Source of the DNA: Lachnospiraceae bacterium
Lineage (GTDB): Bacteria; Bacillota; Clostridia; Lachnospirales; Lachnospiraceae
Direction: 5' to 3'
NCBI GenBank assembly: GCA_017477005.1
Contig: JAFUXY010000008.1
Coordinates: 1-9,364 of the forward strand
DNA: 9,364 nucleotides
The position numbers and the translations under genes are program-made. Of the stretch, positions 1-6,407 are shown piece by piece (the first letter of the stretch is position 1; each line of letters opens with the position of its first letter). Under the pieces are notes generated by a model. The model had not been told where the DNA came from. It ran no database searches and worked only from the letters and a program-made list of their open reading frames with translations.

Positions 1-1
1 T

Positions 2-331
2 GAAATTGATGAATGCATCGGATGTGGAATGTGTGTACGCTGCTGTCCGTGCGGCACGCTTTCGGTGAACCGATTAGAAGGTACGTGGTCGATCGACCGA
101 TTTGACTGCATAGCCTGTGGATACTGTGTGGAGAAATGTCCGAAAAAATGCCTGCATATGATCTCGGGTTATCAGACGCCGGGCGGCGAAAAATCCAGAG
201 TCACGTATACCAAATCTCCGGAAGCTTTGGAGGCAGATCGCAAAAAACGCGAGGAACAGGCTGCAAAAGCGGCTGCAGCCAAAAAAGCGGCAGCTATGAA
301 AAACGCAGAGGGACAGGCGGCAAAATCTTGA
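2..331 (+). CDS. echF: Ech-type hydrogenase ferredoxin subunit, 2x[4Fe-4S] (5' partial)
   Basis: This is the C-terminal part of a two-cluster ferredoxin subunit, which in Ech-type group 4 [NiFe]-hydrogenases passes electrons between soluble ferredoxin and the small subunit at the membrane. The reading frame is open from base 2. Two C-x2-C-x2-C-x3-C-P motifs are visible: Cys codons at 14, 23, 32 and 44, and at 107, 116, 125 and 137. Between them, TWSIDRFDC and then EKCPKKCLHM resemble EchF rather than a free clostridial ferredoxin. The last 35 or so residues form an Ala/Lys/Glu-rich, probably helical tail that is not part of the cluster fold. The stop overlaps the hypF TTG start by 4 nt, so the genes are probably translationally coupled. 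The direct hyp neighbours support a hydrogenase role. The homologous HycF/CooX/NuoI-like subunits are alternatives; the catalytic subunits would lie upstream and are not visible. Confidence 0.8.
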   Translation, partial: EIDECIGCGMCVRCCPCGTLSVNRLEGTWSIDRFDCIACGYCVEKCPKKCLHMISGYQTPGGEKSRVTYTKSPEALEADRKKREEQAAKAAAAKKAAAMKNAEGQAAKS

Positions 332-2976
332 GGTTTACAGAGCGAAAATACCGGATTCGCGGTTTGGTGCAGGGGGTTGGCTTTCGGCCCCGTGTAGCGG
401 CTTTAGCGAGCGAGTTTGACTTGGCGGGCAATGTTTCAAACAGTGGTGGAAGCGTTGTTTTGCGACTGAAGGGAGAGGAACAGGTGGTGGATGAGTGGAT
501 TCGCCGCCTGTTTTTGTTTGAGGGAGTAGATTCGGTTGAACTGCTGTCTGAAAAAAAGTTGACACAGAAGCCGGAGCCTGGATTTTACATCATTCCAAGC
601 GAGCTGTCCCAGGACGGCGTTCGGTTTCTGCCGTCGGACATTGCGACCTGTCCCACTTGCGAGCAGGAGCTGTGGGATCCTTCCAATCGCCGTTTTCGCC
701 ATCCGTTTATATCCTGTGTGTCCTGTGGACCGCGGTTTTCGATTATGAAGCGTGTGCCATATGACAGGGAAAACACGACGATGGCCGATTTTCCCCTATG
801 TGATCCCTGTGCCGATGAATATGTCCGGGAAGGGGATCGCAGACGGCACGCCCAGACGATCTGCTGTTCGGATTGCGGTCCAGAGGTAATGGCCTTTCTA
901 CGAGAAAACATTACTAGAGAAAAAAATAACGTCGCATCAGAAACATCCGGCAGAATAGTAAAGGGGGAGGGGGCTATCCAGGCAGCGATTGCGGCCATCC
1001 AGCAGGGAAAAATTGTCGCAATCAAAGACATAGGGGGATATCATTTTGCTTTTTTGGCCACAGAGAACGGAGCGGCCAAACGTTTGCGCGTATTCAAGCA
1101 TCGTGAAAGCAAGCCCTTTGCGGTAATGTTTTTCGATATAGAGTCTGTGGAAAAAACGGCAGAGATTTCACAAACTGAAACCGAGCTGCTTTCATCTCCT
1201 GAGCGTCCGATCGTGTTGCTCAAGCGCAAAGACGATGCTCCAATTGCTTCGAGCGTTTGTGCCGACAGTGAAAGGATTGGAGCAATGCTGCCCTGCAATC
1301 CGCTTCAGATGTTGATTGTCCGGGAAACCGGTCCTCTCGTTATGACCAGTGGAAATCGGGGCAAAGAGCCGATTATTATCGATGATGATGCGATGCTGTC
1401 TTTGTCCAAAGAATATGGATTGCCGGATTTGGTGTTGTATCATGATCGAACCATCCTGACGGGCTTGGATGATTCGATCTGCCAGGTGGTTTGCGCAGGT
1501 GGCAGAGAATTTGTGCAAATACTTAGGCGGGCGAGAGGCTTCGTACCGAAACCAATCTTTTTCAAACATTTCAAATCGCATTCAAACTCGCTGACGCAGC
1601 GTTTGGGAGAGGAAATCGATGATTCCAGGACAAATATTTCTGCTTCATTTCCCAGGCTGTCTGCGGACAGTTTTGCGGCAGGGGGAGACCTCAAATCCGT
1701 ATTTGCACTTGGCAAAGAAGACGCAGTGTTCTTGAGCGGCCATTTTGGGGATCTCGAAGATCTTCGTGCTGTGCAGGCTCGGTCGAATGCGATAGCTCAT
1801 ATGAAGGCCTTGTTGGATGTGCAGCCGCTTCAATTTGCCCGAGACTTGCATCCGACCTATGTGTCAAGCCGGGAGCTCGACGAGGCAGAGAGGCAGGAAA
1901 TGGAAGGCGTTCAGCACCACCACGCCCATATCCTGTCCGTTGTGGCAGAGCATGGTCTTTCAGAAGAGGTAATAGGAGTCGCCTTCGATGGTACAGGCTA
2001 CGGAACAGATGGGAGCATTTGGGGCGGTGAGTTTTTGCTTTGCAAAGGAAGACGCTATACCAGAGTGGGGTATCTTTATCCGGTGGAAATGCTGGCTGGG
2101 GATATATCGGCGGTCGATTGCGACAGTGCGGCCTTTGCGTATTTGTATTCAATGGATGAGAAGTCGGCTTGGGAGTTCGCTAAAGCGGTAGAAGAGAATT
2201 TCCAGTCTTCTCAATCGGGAAAAATGCGATCCCGGTTTTCTAAAGCGGAAAATGAACAATCCAAGTTTGCTTTGTGGGGAGCGGCCTTGAAGCACAAAAC
2301 CGGCGTGATTCCCTGTTCTTCGATGGGGAGATTGTTCGATGCCGCAGCCGCCGTCCTTGATATTGCGCACAAAAACGCTTACGAAGGGCAAGCCCCACTA
2401 TTGCTGCAACAGGCAGCAGAACGATATGTGAGACGAGATAAAAAGTTAAAAGGCGATTTGAAGAAAAGTTTTGCTTCACTGCCAGATTTCGCAGAACAGA
2501 GATCTGAAAATGCACCTTTCGGATGGTGGCAGGGCTTGCCTTTTGCAATCTATCCTAAAGGAGCTGAAGAATCCTTGTGTTCAGAAGAATTGTTTCAAGG
2601 TGCAAATGATTCTAGCATGAAGAACAATGACAAGCCCCTATGGATAGCAGATCTACGAGGATTATTAAGTGAACTATTGACATATAGGATAAAAGGATAT
2701 GATGTTGATTTTCTAGCTTGGGTCTTCCACTGGGCTGTTGCGGAGATGACTGTAGAACTGTGTCGGCGAATCCGAGGGAGAAAAAAGACATCCAGTATAC
2801 CAGTCGTGCTGTCCGGAGGTTCTATGCAAAATGCATTATTGCTGAAGATGCTGGTTGAAGGACTGGAAAACGAAAACTTTAATGTATACTTAAATGAAAA
2901 GGTTCCTTGCGGGGACGGAGGGTTGGCTTTGGGTCAGATGTATTATCTGGCACTAGAGGGCTGGAGCTACCTTTAA
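328..2976 (+). CDS. hypF: Carbamoyltransferase HypF
   Basis: HypF converts carbamoyl phosphate to carbamoyl-AMP and loads the carbamoyl group on the C-terminal Cys of HypE, the first step towards the cyanide ligands of [NiFe]-hydrogenase. All four domains are present: acylphosphatase (GVGFRP at residues 16-21, Asn38); a double zinc finger (CxxC at 108, 130, 158 and 180); a YrdC-like domain (about 215-390, TSGN at 340-343); and a Kae1-like domain with HHHAH at 530-534, DGTGYG from 554, SGGSMQN at 829-835 and GDGG at 862-865. I chose TTG 328 because the acylphosphatase fold begins there (RFTERKYRIRG) and TTGA overlaps the upstream stop. The frame is open further upstream to an ATG at 136, but that would overlap the ferredoxin by almost 200 nt. 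At 882 residues it exceeds the usual 740-780; extra polar stretches lie near 413-449, 622-645 and 702-771. The usual GGD...EPWR segment reads AGDISAVDCDS. Confidence 0.95.
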   Translation: MRFTERKYRIRGLVQGVGFRPRVAALASEFDLAGNVSNSGGSVVLRLKGEEQVVDEWIRRLFLFEGVDSVELLSEKKLTQKPEPGFYIIPSELSQDGVRFLPSDIATCPTCEQELWDPSNRRFRHPFISCVSCGPRFSIMKRVPYDRENTTMADFPLCDPCADEYVREGDRRRHAQTICCSDCGPEVMAFLRENITREKNNVASETSGRIVKGEGAIQAAIAAIQQGKIVAIKDIGGYHFAFLATENGAAKRLRVFKHRESKPFAVMFFDIESVEKTAEISQTETELLSSPERPIVLLKRKDDAPIASSVCADSERIGAMLPCNPLQMLIVRETGPLVMTSGNRGKEPIIIDDDAMLSLSKEYGLPDLVLYHDRTILTGLDDSICQVVCAGGREFVQILRRARGFVPKPIFFKHFKSHSNSLTQRLGEEIDDSRTNISASFPRLSADSFAAGGDLKSVFALGKEDAVFLSGHFGDLEDLRAVQARSNAIAHMKALLDVQPLQFARDLHPTYVSSRELDEAERQEMEGVQHHHAHILSVVAEHGLSEEVIGVAFDGTGYGTDGSIWGGEFLLCKGRRYTRVGYLYPVEMLAGDISAVDCDSAAFAYLYSMDEKSAWEFAKAVEENFQSSQSGKMRSRFSKAENEQSKFALWGAALKHKTGVIPCSSMGRLFDAAAAVLDIAHKNAYEGQAPLLLQQAAERYVRRDKKLKGDLKKSFASLPDFAEQRSENAPFGWWQGLPFAIYPKGAEESLCSEELFQGANDSSMKNNDKPLWIADLRGLLSELLTYRIKGYDVDFLAWVFHWAVAEMTVELCRRIRGRKKTSSIPVVLSGGSMQNALLLKMLVEGLENENFNVYLNEKVPCGDGGLALGQMYYLALEGWSYL

Positions 2977-2984
2977 TAAGTTAT

Positions 2985-2990
2985 AAGGAG
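2985..2990 (+). promoter_or_regulatory. Ribosome binding site of hypC
   Basis: AAGGAG lies 8 nt before the hypC ATG, in the 22-nt gap after hypF. It is the strongest Shine-Dalgarno sequence of the hyp genes, so hypC can initiate independently of hypF. Confidence 0.8.
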
Positions 2991-2998
2991 ATTAAATT

Positions 2999-3310
2999 AT
3001 GTGTGTTGCCTATCCCGGAATCGTTGAAAAAATTGAAGGTCGGTCTGCCTTGGTGAATTTTAGCGGCAATATTGTGCGAGCTGCTTCTGGCTTTGTTGCC
3101 CCGCAGGTCGGAGACAGGGTGTTGGTGCATGCCGGTTATATTATGCAGAAGGTCTCAAAATCCGAGGCAGAGGAGCTTCAGGAATTATTCGATGAACTGG
3201 AGCAGACGGTTGCGGATAAAGACCGGATGAAAACGAACGGAAGTGACGACAGCGGACGAAGATCGGACGAAAGCGAACAAGAGAGAACGACAGCGAATGA
3301 AGACGAATAA
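2999..3310 (+). CDS. hypC: Hydrogenase maturation chaperone HypC (extended tail)
   Basis: HypC/HybG/HupF-family chaperone of 103 residues. It begins MCVAYPG, matching the family signature MCLAxPG; Cys2 binds iron in the complex with HypD and also contacts the hydrogenase large-subunit precursor. The beta-barrel core (residues 1 to about 48: IVEKIEG, ALVNFSG, VGDRVLVHAGYIMQKV) is followed by a helical EAEELQELFDELEQ segment, where most HypC proteins end. Beyond about residue 70 the tail is low-complexity and charged (DRMKTNGSDDSGRR, ending ANEDE). It is encoded by degenerate tandem repeats that run into the start of hypD. The gene follows hypF by 22 nt with a good ribosome binding site and overlaps hypD by 14 nt. 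Identity is secure; the role of the tail is unknown. Confidence 0.95.
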   Translation: MCVAYPGIVEKIEGRSALVNFSGNIVRAASGFVAPQVGDRVLVHAGYIMQKVSKSEAEELQELFDELEQTVADKDRMKTNGSDDSGRRSDESEQERTTANEDE

Positions 3311-3311
3311 G
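3213..3311 (+). repeat. Degenerate tandem repeat, ~40-41 nt unit, across hypC end and hypD start
   Basis: Copy 1 (3213-3252) begins CGGATAAAGA and ends ACGACAG. Copy 2 (3253-3293) begins CGGACGAAGA and also ends ACGACAG. The two align at about 30 of 41 positions by eye with one gap. A third, partial copy from 3294 (CGAATGAAGACGAATAAG) contains the hypD start codon and the hypC stop. The ATGAAAACGAAC of copy 1 (MKTN in the HypC frame) resembles ATGAAGACGAAT at the hypD start (MKTN in the HypD frame). Shorter nested similarities also exist, for example a 30-nt offset between 3264 and 3294. Confidence 0.65.
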
Positions 3312-4349
3312 CTCGAAGAAATCAAATACTTTCTTAAATATTACGACGGACCTGATATGAACATCATGGAAGTGTGCGGGAGCCATACGAGAGCCATTGC
3401 AGAAAACGGGATTCCGGGGATGCTGTCGGAGCGGATTCATTTGCTGTCCGGCCCGGGATGCCCGGTGTGCGTCGCACCCTCGTCTTATATAGATCGTTTG
3501 ATTGAACTGGCTTTGGAGCCGAAGACAGTGGTGGCCGCATTCGGCGATCTGATTCGCGTACCGGGAAGCGAACGATCCCTTTCAGAAGCCAAAGGAGAAG
3601 GGGCGAAGGTCGAGATGCTATACTCGCCTTTAGATATGTTGGAGTTGGCCACCCAAAATCCAGACAGGCTTTATGTGTTTGCAGCCGTCGGGTTTGAGAC
3701 GACAGCGCCGGTTTTTGCGGAGCTGCTGCATCGTGCAGAAGAAGAGGGGGTAGAGAATATCAGGCTGCTTACAGCGATCAAGACCATGCCGCCTGTGATT
3801 CAATATCTGATGGAGGCAGATGCGCCGATCGACGGTTTTTTGGCGCCGGGTCATGTGTCTGTAATCACCGGTTCAGATGCGTTTTTGCCCTTGGCTAAAC
3901 GGTATGATATTCCTTTCGTTGTCTCTGGTTTCTCAGGAGAAAGACTTCTTTTGGCACTGTATGATCTGGTGTCCTGTCGCGGCAGAGGGGTGGTCAGAAA
4001 CGATTATCCATCGGTGGTATCGGCGGAAGGGAATCTGGCGGCGAAAGCAGAGGTCAACCGCTATTTTGAAACAGCTACAGCGGTTTGGAGAGGAATGGGA
4101 GCAATTCCAAATTCGGGACTGATATTAAAAGAAAAGTATAAAAAATACGATGCAGGAAGTGAAACGCTGACGGAGGACAAAAGAAAAAACAAGGCTTGTA
4201 TTTGCCATGAGATTTTGGCGGGGAAAAAGAAGCCCTTCGAATGTGCCTTGTTTGGCAAAATATGTACGCCGCTGCAGCCGCAAGGTGCTTGTATGGTTTC
4301 GCAAGAAGGCAGTTGTTTTTCGTATTACTCCCACCAACGAGAACGATGA
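3297..4349 (+). CDS. hypD: Fe-(CN)2-CO assembly scaffold HypD
   Basis: HypD is the iron-sulfur scaffold that, with HypC, assembles the Fe(CN)2CO group of [NiFe]-hydrogenase. The product has 350 residues, normal for the family. Visible signatures are EVCGSHT (Cys27), SGPGCPVC (Cys55 and Cys58), GFETTAP, FLAPGHVSVITG and PFVVSGF. The C-terminal cysteine region (Cys301, 303, 316, 323, 332 and 340, with FECALFGKICTP and GACMVSQEGSC) supplies the [4Fe-4S] cluster ligands. I chose ATG 3297 because it gives the family-length N terminus. An in-frame GTG at 3243 would add 18 charged residues from the repeat region and lie wholly inside hypC. The start is within hypC (14-nt overlap), with a weak GAGAGAA about 10 nt upstream, so coupling to hypC translation is likely. 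A short KEKYKKYDAGSETLTEDKRK stretch before the cysteine region is rich in charge. Confidence 0.96.
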   Translation: MKTNKLEEIKYFLKYYDGPDMNIMEVCGSHTRAIAENGIPGMLSERIHLLSGPGCPVCVAPSSYIDRLIELALEPKTVVAAFGDLIRVPGSERSLSEAKGEGAKVEMLYSPLDMLELATQNPDRLYVFAAVGFETTAPVFAELLHRAEEEGVENIRLLTAIKTMPPVIQYLMEADAPIDGFLAPGHVSVITGSDAFLPLAKRYDIPFVVSGFSGERLLLALYDLVSCRGRGVVRNDYPSVVSAEGNLAAKAEVNRYFETATAVWRGMGAIPNSGLILKEKYKKYDAGSETLTEDKRKNKACICHEILAGKKKPFECALFGKICTPLQPQGACMVSQEGSCFSYYSHQRER

Positions 4350-4390
4350 GTGAGTTTTGCACATCCCATACCAGATAGGATAGGTGAACG

Positions 4391-4396
4391 AAGGGA
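4391..4396 (+). promoter_or_regulatory. Ribosome binding site deciding the hypE start
   Basis: AAGGGA with a 5-nt spacer to ATG 4402 favours this start over the in-frame GTG at 4384. Confidence 0.5.
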
Positions 4397-4401
4397 TCGA
4401 T

Positions 4402-5388
4402 ATGTCAGAGCGGATTTCTATGATACACGGAAGCGGGGGCGCAGCGACCGCGGCGTTGATTCGTGATATTTTCACAAAAGAATACGGGGGCGAGGCTTTA
4501 GAATCGGCCGAGGACGCTTCCGTAGTAATCGGAGCCCCGCGGATCGCTATTACTACGGATAGCTTTGTGGTGTCGCCGCTGTTTTATCCGGGAGGCGATA
4601 TCGGACGGCTCTGCGTATGCGGCACGGTCAACGATCTTTTGATGCGAGGAGCGGAGCCAAGGTACATTACCGCTGGCTTCGTGATTGAAGAGGGAGCGGA
4701 AATAGAAGCTTTGCGTCAGATTGCCCATTCACTGGCCGAGACAGCCCGGGAAGCGGGGGTGGAGGTCGTTTGTGGCGATACCAAAGTGGTCGAAGGCGAT
4801 GAGGGCGTCTTCATCAACACAACCGGCGTAGGATTTGTGTCCGAAGAGGTGGACATAGCGGCGTCGGGTGCCAAAGCGGGGGATTGTGTTCTGGTTTCCG
4901 GAACAATGGGGGATCATCATGCCGCCATACTCAGCAGACGGCTAGCGGTGGAGAACAGCATCGAGAGCGACAACGCGCCTTTGGTCGAGACGGCGACAAA
5001 GCTGCGAAGCATAAGGACACATAGCATGCGGGATGTCACCCGGGGCGGACTGGCTACGGTTTTGAAAGAGCTGGCGGAAGCGTCTGGAAAAGAGTTTCGG
5101 ATCTTTGAGGAAAAAGTGCCAGTCTCCGATGCAGTGCGGGATTTTTCGGGCATCTTGGGGCTGAATCCGCTCTATATGGGAAATGAAGGGAAAATGGTGG
5201 CGATCGTGGATCCAGCGGACGCCAAGCACGCATTGGAAGCGATGCGAGGAAGCCGCTATGGAGAAAACGCAGCTTTGATCGGGGAGGTTCGAGAAGGCGA
5301 GCCAGGAGCAGTCGTTGCGCAGACACGGGTGGGCGGATTGCGGAAGCTCTCAGTGCTGCAGGACGAAGGGCTGCCGAGGATTTGCTGA
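4402..5388 (+). CDS. hypE: Carbamoyl-dehydratase HypE
   Basis: HypE takes a carbamoyl group from HypF on its C-terminal Cys and dehydrates it with ATP to a thiocyanate, then hands cyanide to the HypC-HypD complex. The protein (328 residues) ends in PRIC, the invariant acceptor tail. PurM/AIR-synthase-type features are GSGG at residues 10-13, TTDSFVVSP (Asp53), GTVNDLLMRGAEP, CGDTKVVEG (Cys124-Asp126), a glycine-rich VSGTMGDHH, MRDVTRGGLAT and NPLYMGNEGKM. I chose ATG 4402 because AAGGGA lies 5 nt upstream and the product then begins like other HypE proteins. The in-frame GTG at 4384 (six residues longer) has a poorly spaced AGGA. It lies 52 nt after hypD and is the last gene of the hyp run. 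No convincing terminator is seen after it. Confidence 0.96.
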   Translation: MSERISMIHGSGGAATAALIRDIFTKEYGGEALESAEDASVVIGAPRIAITTDSFVVSPLFYPGGDIGRLCVCGTVNDLLMRGAEPRYITAGFVIEEGAEIEALRQIAHSLAETAREAGVEVVCGDTKVVEGDEGVFINTTGVGFVSEEVDIAASGAKAGDCVLVSGTMGDHHAAILSRRLAVENSIESDNAPLVETATKLRSIRTHSMRDVTRGGLATVLKELAEASGKEFRIFEEKVPVSDAVRDFSGILGLNPLYMGNEGKMVAIVDPADAKHALEAMRGSRYGENAALIGEVREGEPGAVVAQTRVGGLRKLSVLQDEGLPRIC

Positions 5389-5477
5389 CGAACAGGCTCG
5401 TGGCTCGAGGGGGGGCGAAGTCGCTTGTGTTCAGCCCATGAATGGCAATATCGATCAAAACCCTTTCTGTATCCATC

Positions 5478-5506
5478 TTGCCAAAGTATATCAAATATGT
5501 TAGTAT
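5478..5506 (+). promoter_or_regulatory. Sigma-A-like promoter for the loaP/capsule block
   Basis: TTGCCA (5478-5483; 5 of 6 matches to TTGACA) and TAGTAT (5501-5506; 4 of 6 matches to TATAAT) are separated by exactly 17 nt. The predicted transcription start is near 5513, which places the ATGs at 5533 and 5554 in the transcript and excludes the TTG at 5425 and ATG at 5497 as starts. It lies at the boundary between the hyp operon and the polysaccharide block. The rest of 5389-5553 shows no gene and no clear terminator. Confidence 0.5.
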
Positions 5507-5553
5507 CTGTTCAGCCAACTGATATTACAGTAATGATATTGCACACGGATTCG

Positions 5554-6252
5554 ATGAGATTTCAATACCGGGTACTCTACACAAGAGTTTATAAACAGAA
5601 CGAGGTTTGCCGTATTTTGTCGGCCTCTATGCCCAAAGGACACGGGAAGGTATTCGTTCCCCAGTGGGAGTACTGGAGACGGGATCGAAAGGAAATCGAT
5701 ACGAAACCTCTGTTTCCGGGCTATATCTTTTTTCATACAGACCTGACAAATCGTGAAATCCATGCTTTGGTGGCCGAGCAGCGGAAAAAGATTCGGACGT
5801 TTATCCGCGAGCTGGGGTATCAGGAGGAACGATCCGAGACAAAGAACACAACGGCTGTTTCGGATAGCTTGGAAGAAGATTGTGACGAGATATATGACGT
5901 GTCGCCGGAGGAAGCGGCGTTTTTAGATCAAATGCTGGACGAGGAAGGCGTGGAGCGGATGTCTGAAGGCTATCTCGACCCTAGAGTGGTCGTGGTAGAA
6001 GGCCCGCTTTTGGCGTATCAGGATCGAATTGTGGGACGGGATCTGCACAATCGGGTCGCCTGGCTCGATCTGATGTTTCGGGATACAAAAATTTCGGCAG
6101 GATTAAACATTCGTCCGAAAGAAGAATTCCTAAATCAAACATCGCAAAAAAGAAAAGACAATTCAAAGCTTCGACCGCAGAGCAGAAAGACTGCTTTGCA
6201 GGACGAATGGGATATAGATATTTCAGATTTGATAAAAAGAATGAACGGTTAG
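5554..6252 (+). CDS. loaP: LoaP-like specialised NusG transcription antiterminator
   Basis: This is a NusG paralogue of the LoaP class. LoaP proteins bind RNA polymerase and a leader RNA hairpin and promote processive antitermination through long biosynthetic operons. The NGN domain spans about residues 3-90 (QYRVLYTRVYKQNEV, then KVFVPQWEYW and LFPGYIFF with PGY at 55-57). FLDQMLDEEG and RMSEGYLD precede a KOW-like domain from about 145 (VVVVEGPLLAYQDRIVG to DTKISAGLNI). Housekeeping NusG would show a more canonical KOW and sit near secE and rplK. Two departures are an acidic Ser/Thr/Glu/Asp insert (about residues 93-118) in the linker and a polar tail of nearly 50 residues after the KOW domain, making 232 residues against about 170. 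The start is uncertain: ATG 5554 begins just before the NGN domain, and ATG 5533 would add seven residues; neither has a strong ribosome binding site. Confidence 0.85.
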   Translation: MRFQYRVLYTRVYKQNEVCRILSASMPKGHGKVFVPQWEYWRRDRKEIDTKPLFPGYIFFHTDLTNREIHALVAEQRKKIRTFIRELGYQEERSETKNTTAVSDSLEEDCDEIYDVSPEEAAFLDQMLDEEGVERMSEGYLDPRVVVVEGPLLAYQDRIVGRDLHNRVAWLDLMFRDTKISAGLNIRPKEEFLNQTSQKRKDNSKLRPQSRKTALQDEWDIDISDLIKRMNG

Positions 6253-6325
6253 GCAGTAGGCTTGCCACTCCTGCCGGGAGTTTGGATCAAACAGAAGAGG
6301 GGGTGTGGGTTCGCTTTTGAACGTA

Positions 6326-6350
6326 CATAGGGCGAAGCTATGCCTGTTTT
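6326..6350 (+). terminator. Weak intrinsic-terminator-like hairpin
   Basis: CATAG (6326-6330) and CTATG (6338-6342) can form a 5-bp stem with a 7-nt loop, followed by CCTGTTTT. The stem is short and the U run is only four, so it would be leaky. It competes with the upstream stem 6310-6336 for bases 6329-6330. This would suit conditional termination in front of the polysaccharide genes. Confidence 0.3.
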
Positions 6351-6356
6351 AAGGAG
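6351..6356 (+). promoter_or_regulatory. Stranded Shine-Dalgarno AAGGAG
   Basis: A full AAGGAG lies 51 nt before the glycosyltransferase ATG at 6408, too far for normal initiation. An ATT codon at 6363, six nt downstream, is in frame with that gene and no stop intervenes. No ATG, GTG or TTG sits at proper spacing. Confidence 0.45.
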
Positions 6357-6407
6357 ACATCGATTTATTCGTATTTCCCGAAACTATGCACACTGAAAAA
6401 TAAATTT

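Larger units (their letters stand above)
6253..6407 (+). promoter_or_regulatory. Structured intercistronic leader, candidate LoaP target
   Basis: This 155-nt gene-free stretch separates loaP from the first polysaccharide gene. From 5' to 3' it holds GGCAG/CTGCC (6252-6256 with 6271-6275), GTTTG-GAT-CAAAC (6280-6292), a G-rich run (about 6297-6309), a stem of about 8 pairs 6310-6317 with 6329-6336 (five Watson-Crick, two G-U, one A-U), a competing CATAG/CTATG stem (6326-6330 with 6338-6342) followed by CCTGTTTT, an AAGGAG at 6351-6356, and TTCG/CGAA (6368-6371 with 6379-6382). Characterised LoaP proteins act through a hairpin in the leader of their target operon. That this leader is the target is inferred from position only; pairings were drawn by eye without energy calculation. 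Confidence 0.45.

Noticed and set aside
136..327. Upstream in-frame extension of hypF from ATG 136
   Set aside because: It lies wholly inside the ferredoxin gene in another frame, has no ribosome binding site and no family similarity; the acylphosphatase domain begins right after TTG 328.
1691..2152. Minus-strand open frame of 153 codons opposite hypF
   Set aside because: It is opposite the conserved Kae1 domain of hypF, its predicted peptide looks like no known family, and it has no gene context. The other minus-strand frames in the window were rejected for the same reasons.
3243..3296. GTG start for hypD 18 codons earlier
   Set aside because: The added residues come only from the repeat region, and family HypD proteins begin near the ATG at 3297.
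5389..5430. Terminator for the hyp operon
   Set aside because: GC-rich short inverted pieces (GCGA/TCGC) are present but the stem is too small and no T run follows.
5425..5553. Longer loaP start at TTG 5425 or ATG 5497
   Set aside because: Both lie upstream of the predicted transcription start near 5513 and add residues unrelated to the NGN domain.
6317..6344. Promoter TTGAAC-N16-TATGCC in the leader
   Set aside because: The -10 matches only three of six positions, and the bases are better explained by the competing stems.
6386..6403. Five-codon upstream frame (MHTEK) before the glycosyltransferase
   Set aside because: No ribosome binding site at proper spacing, and frames this short occur often by chance.
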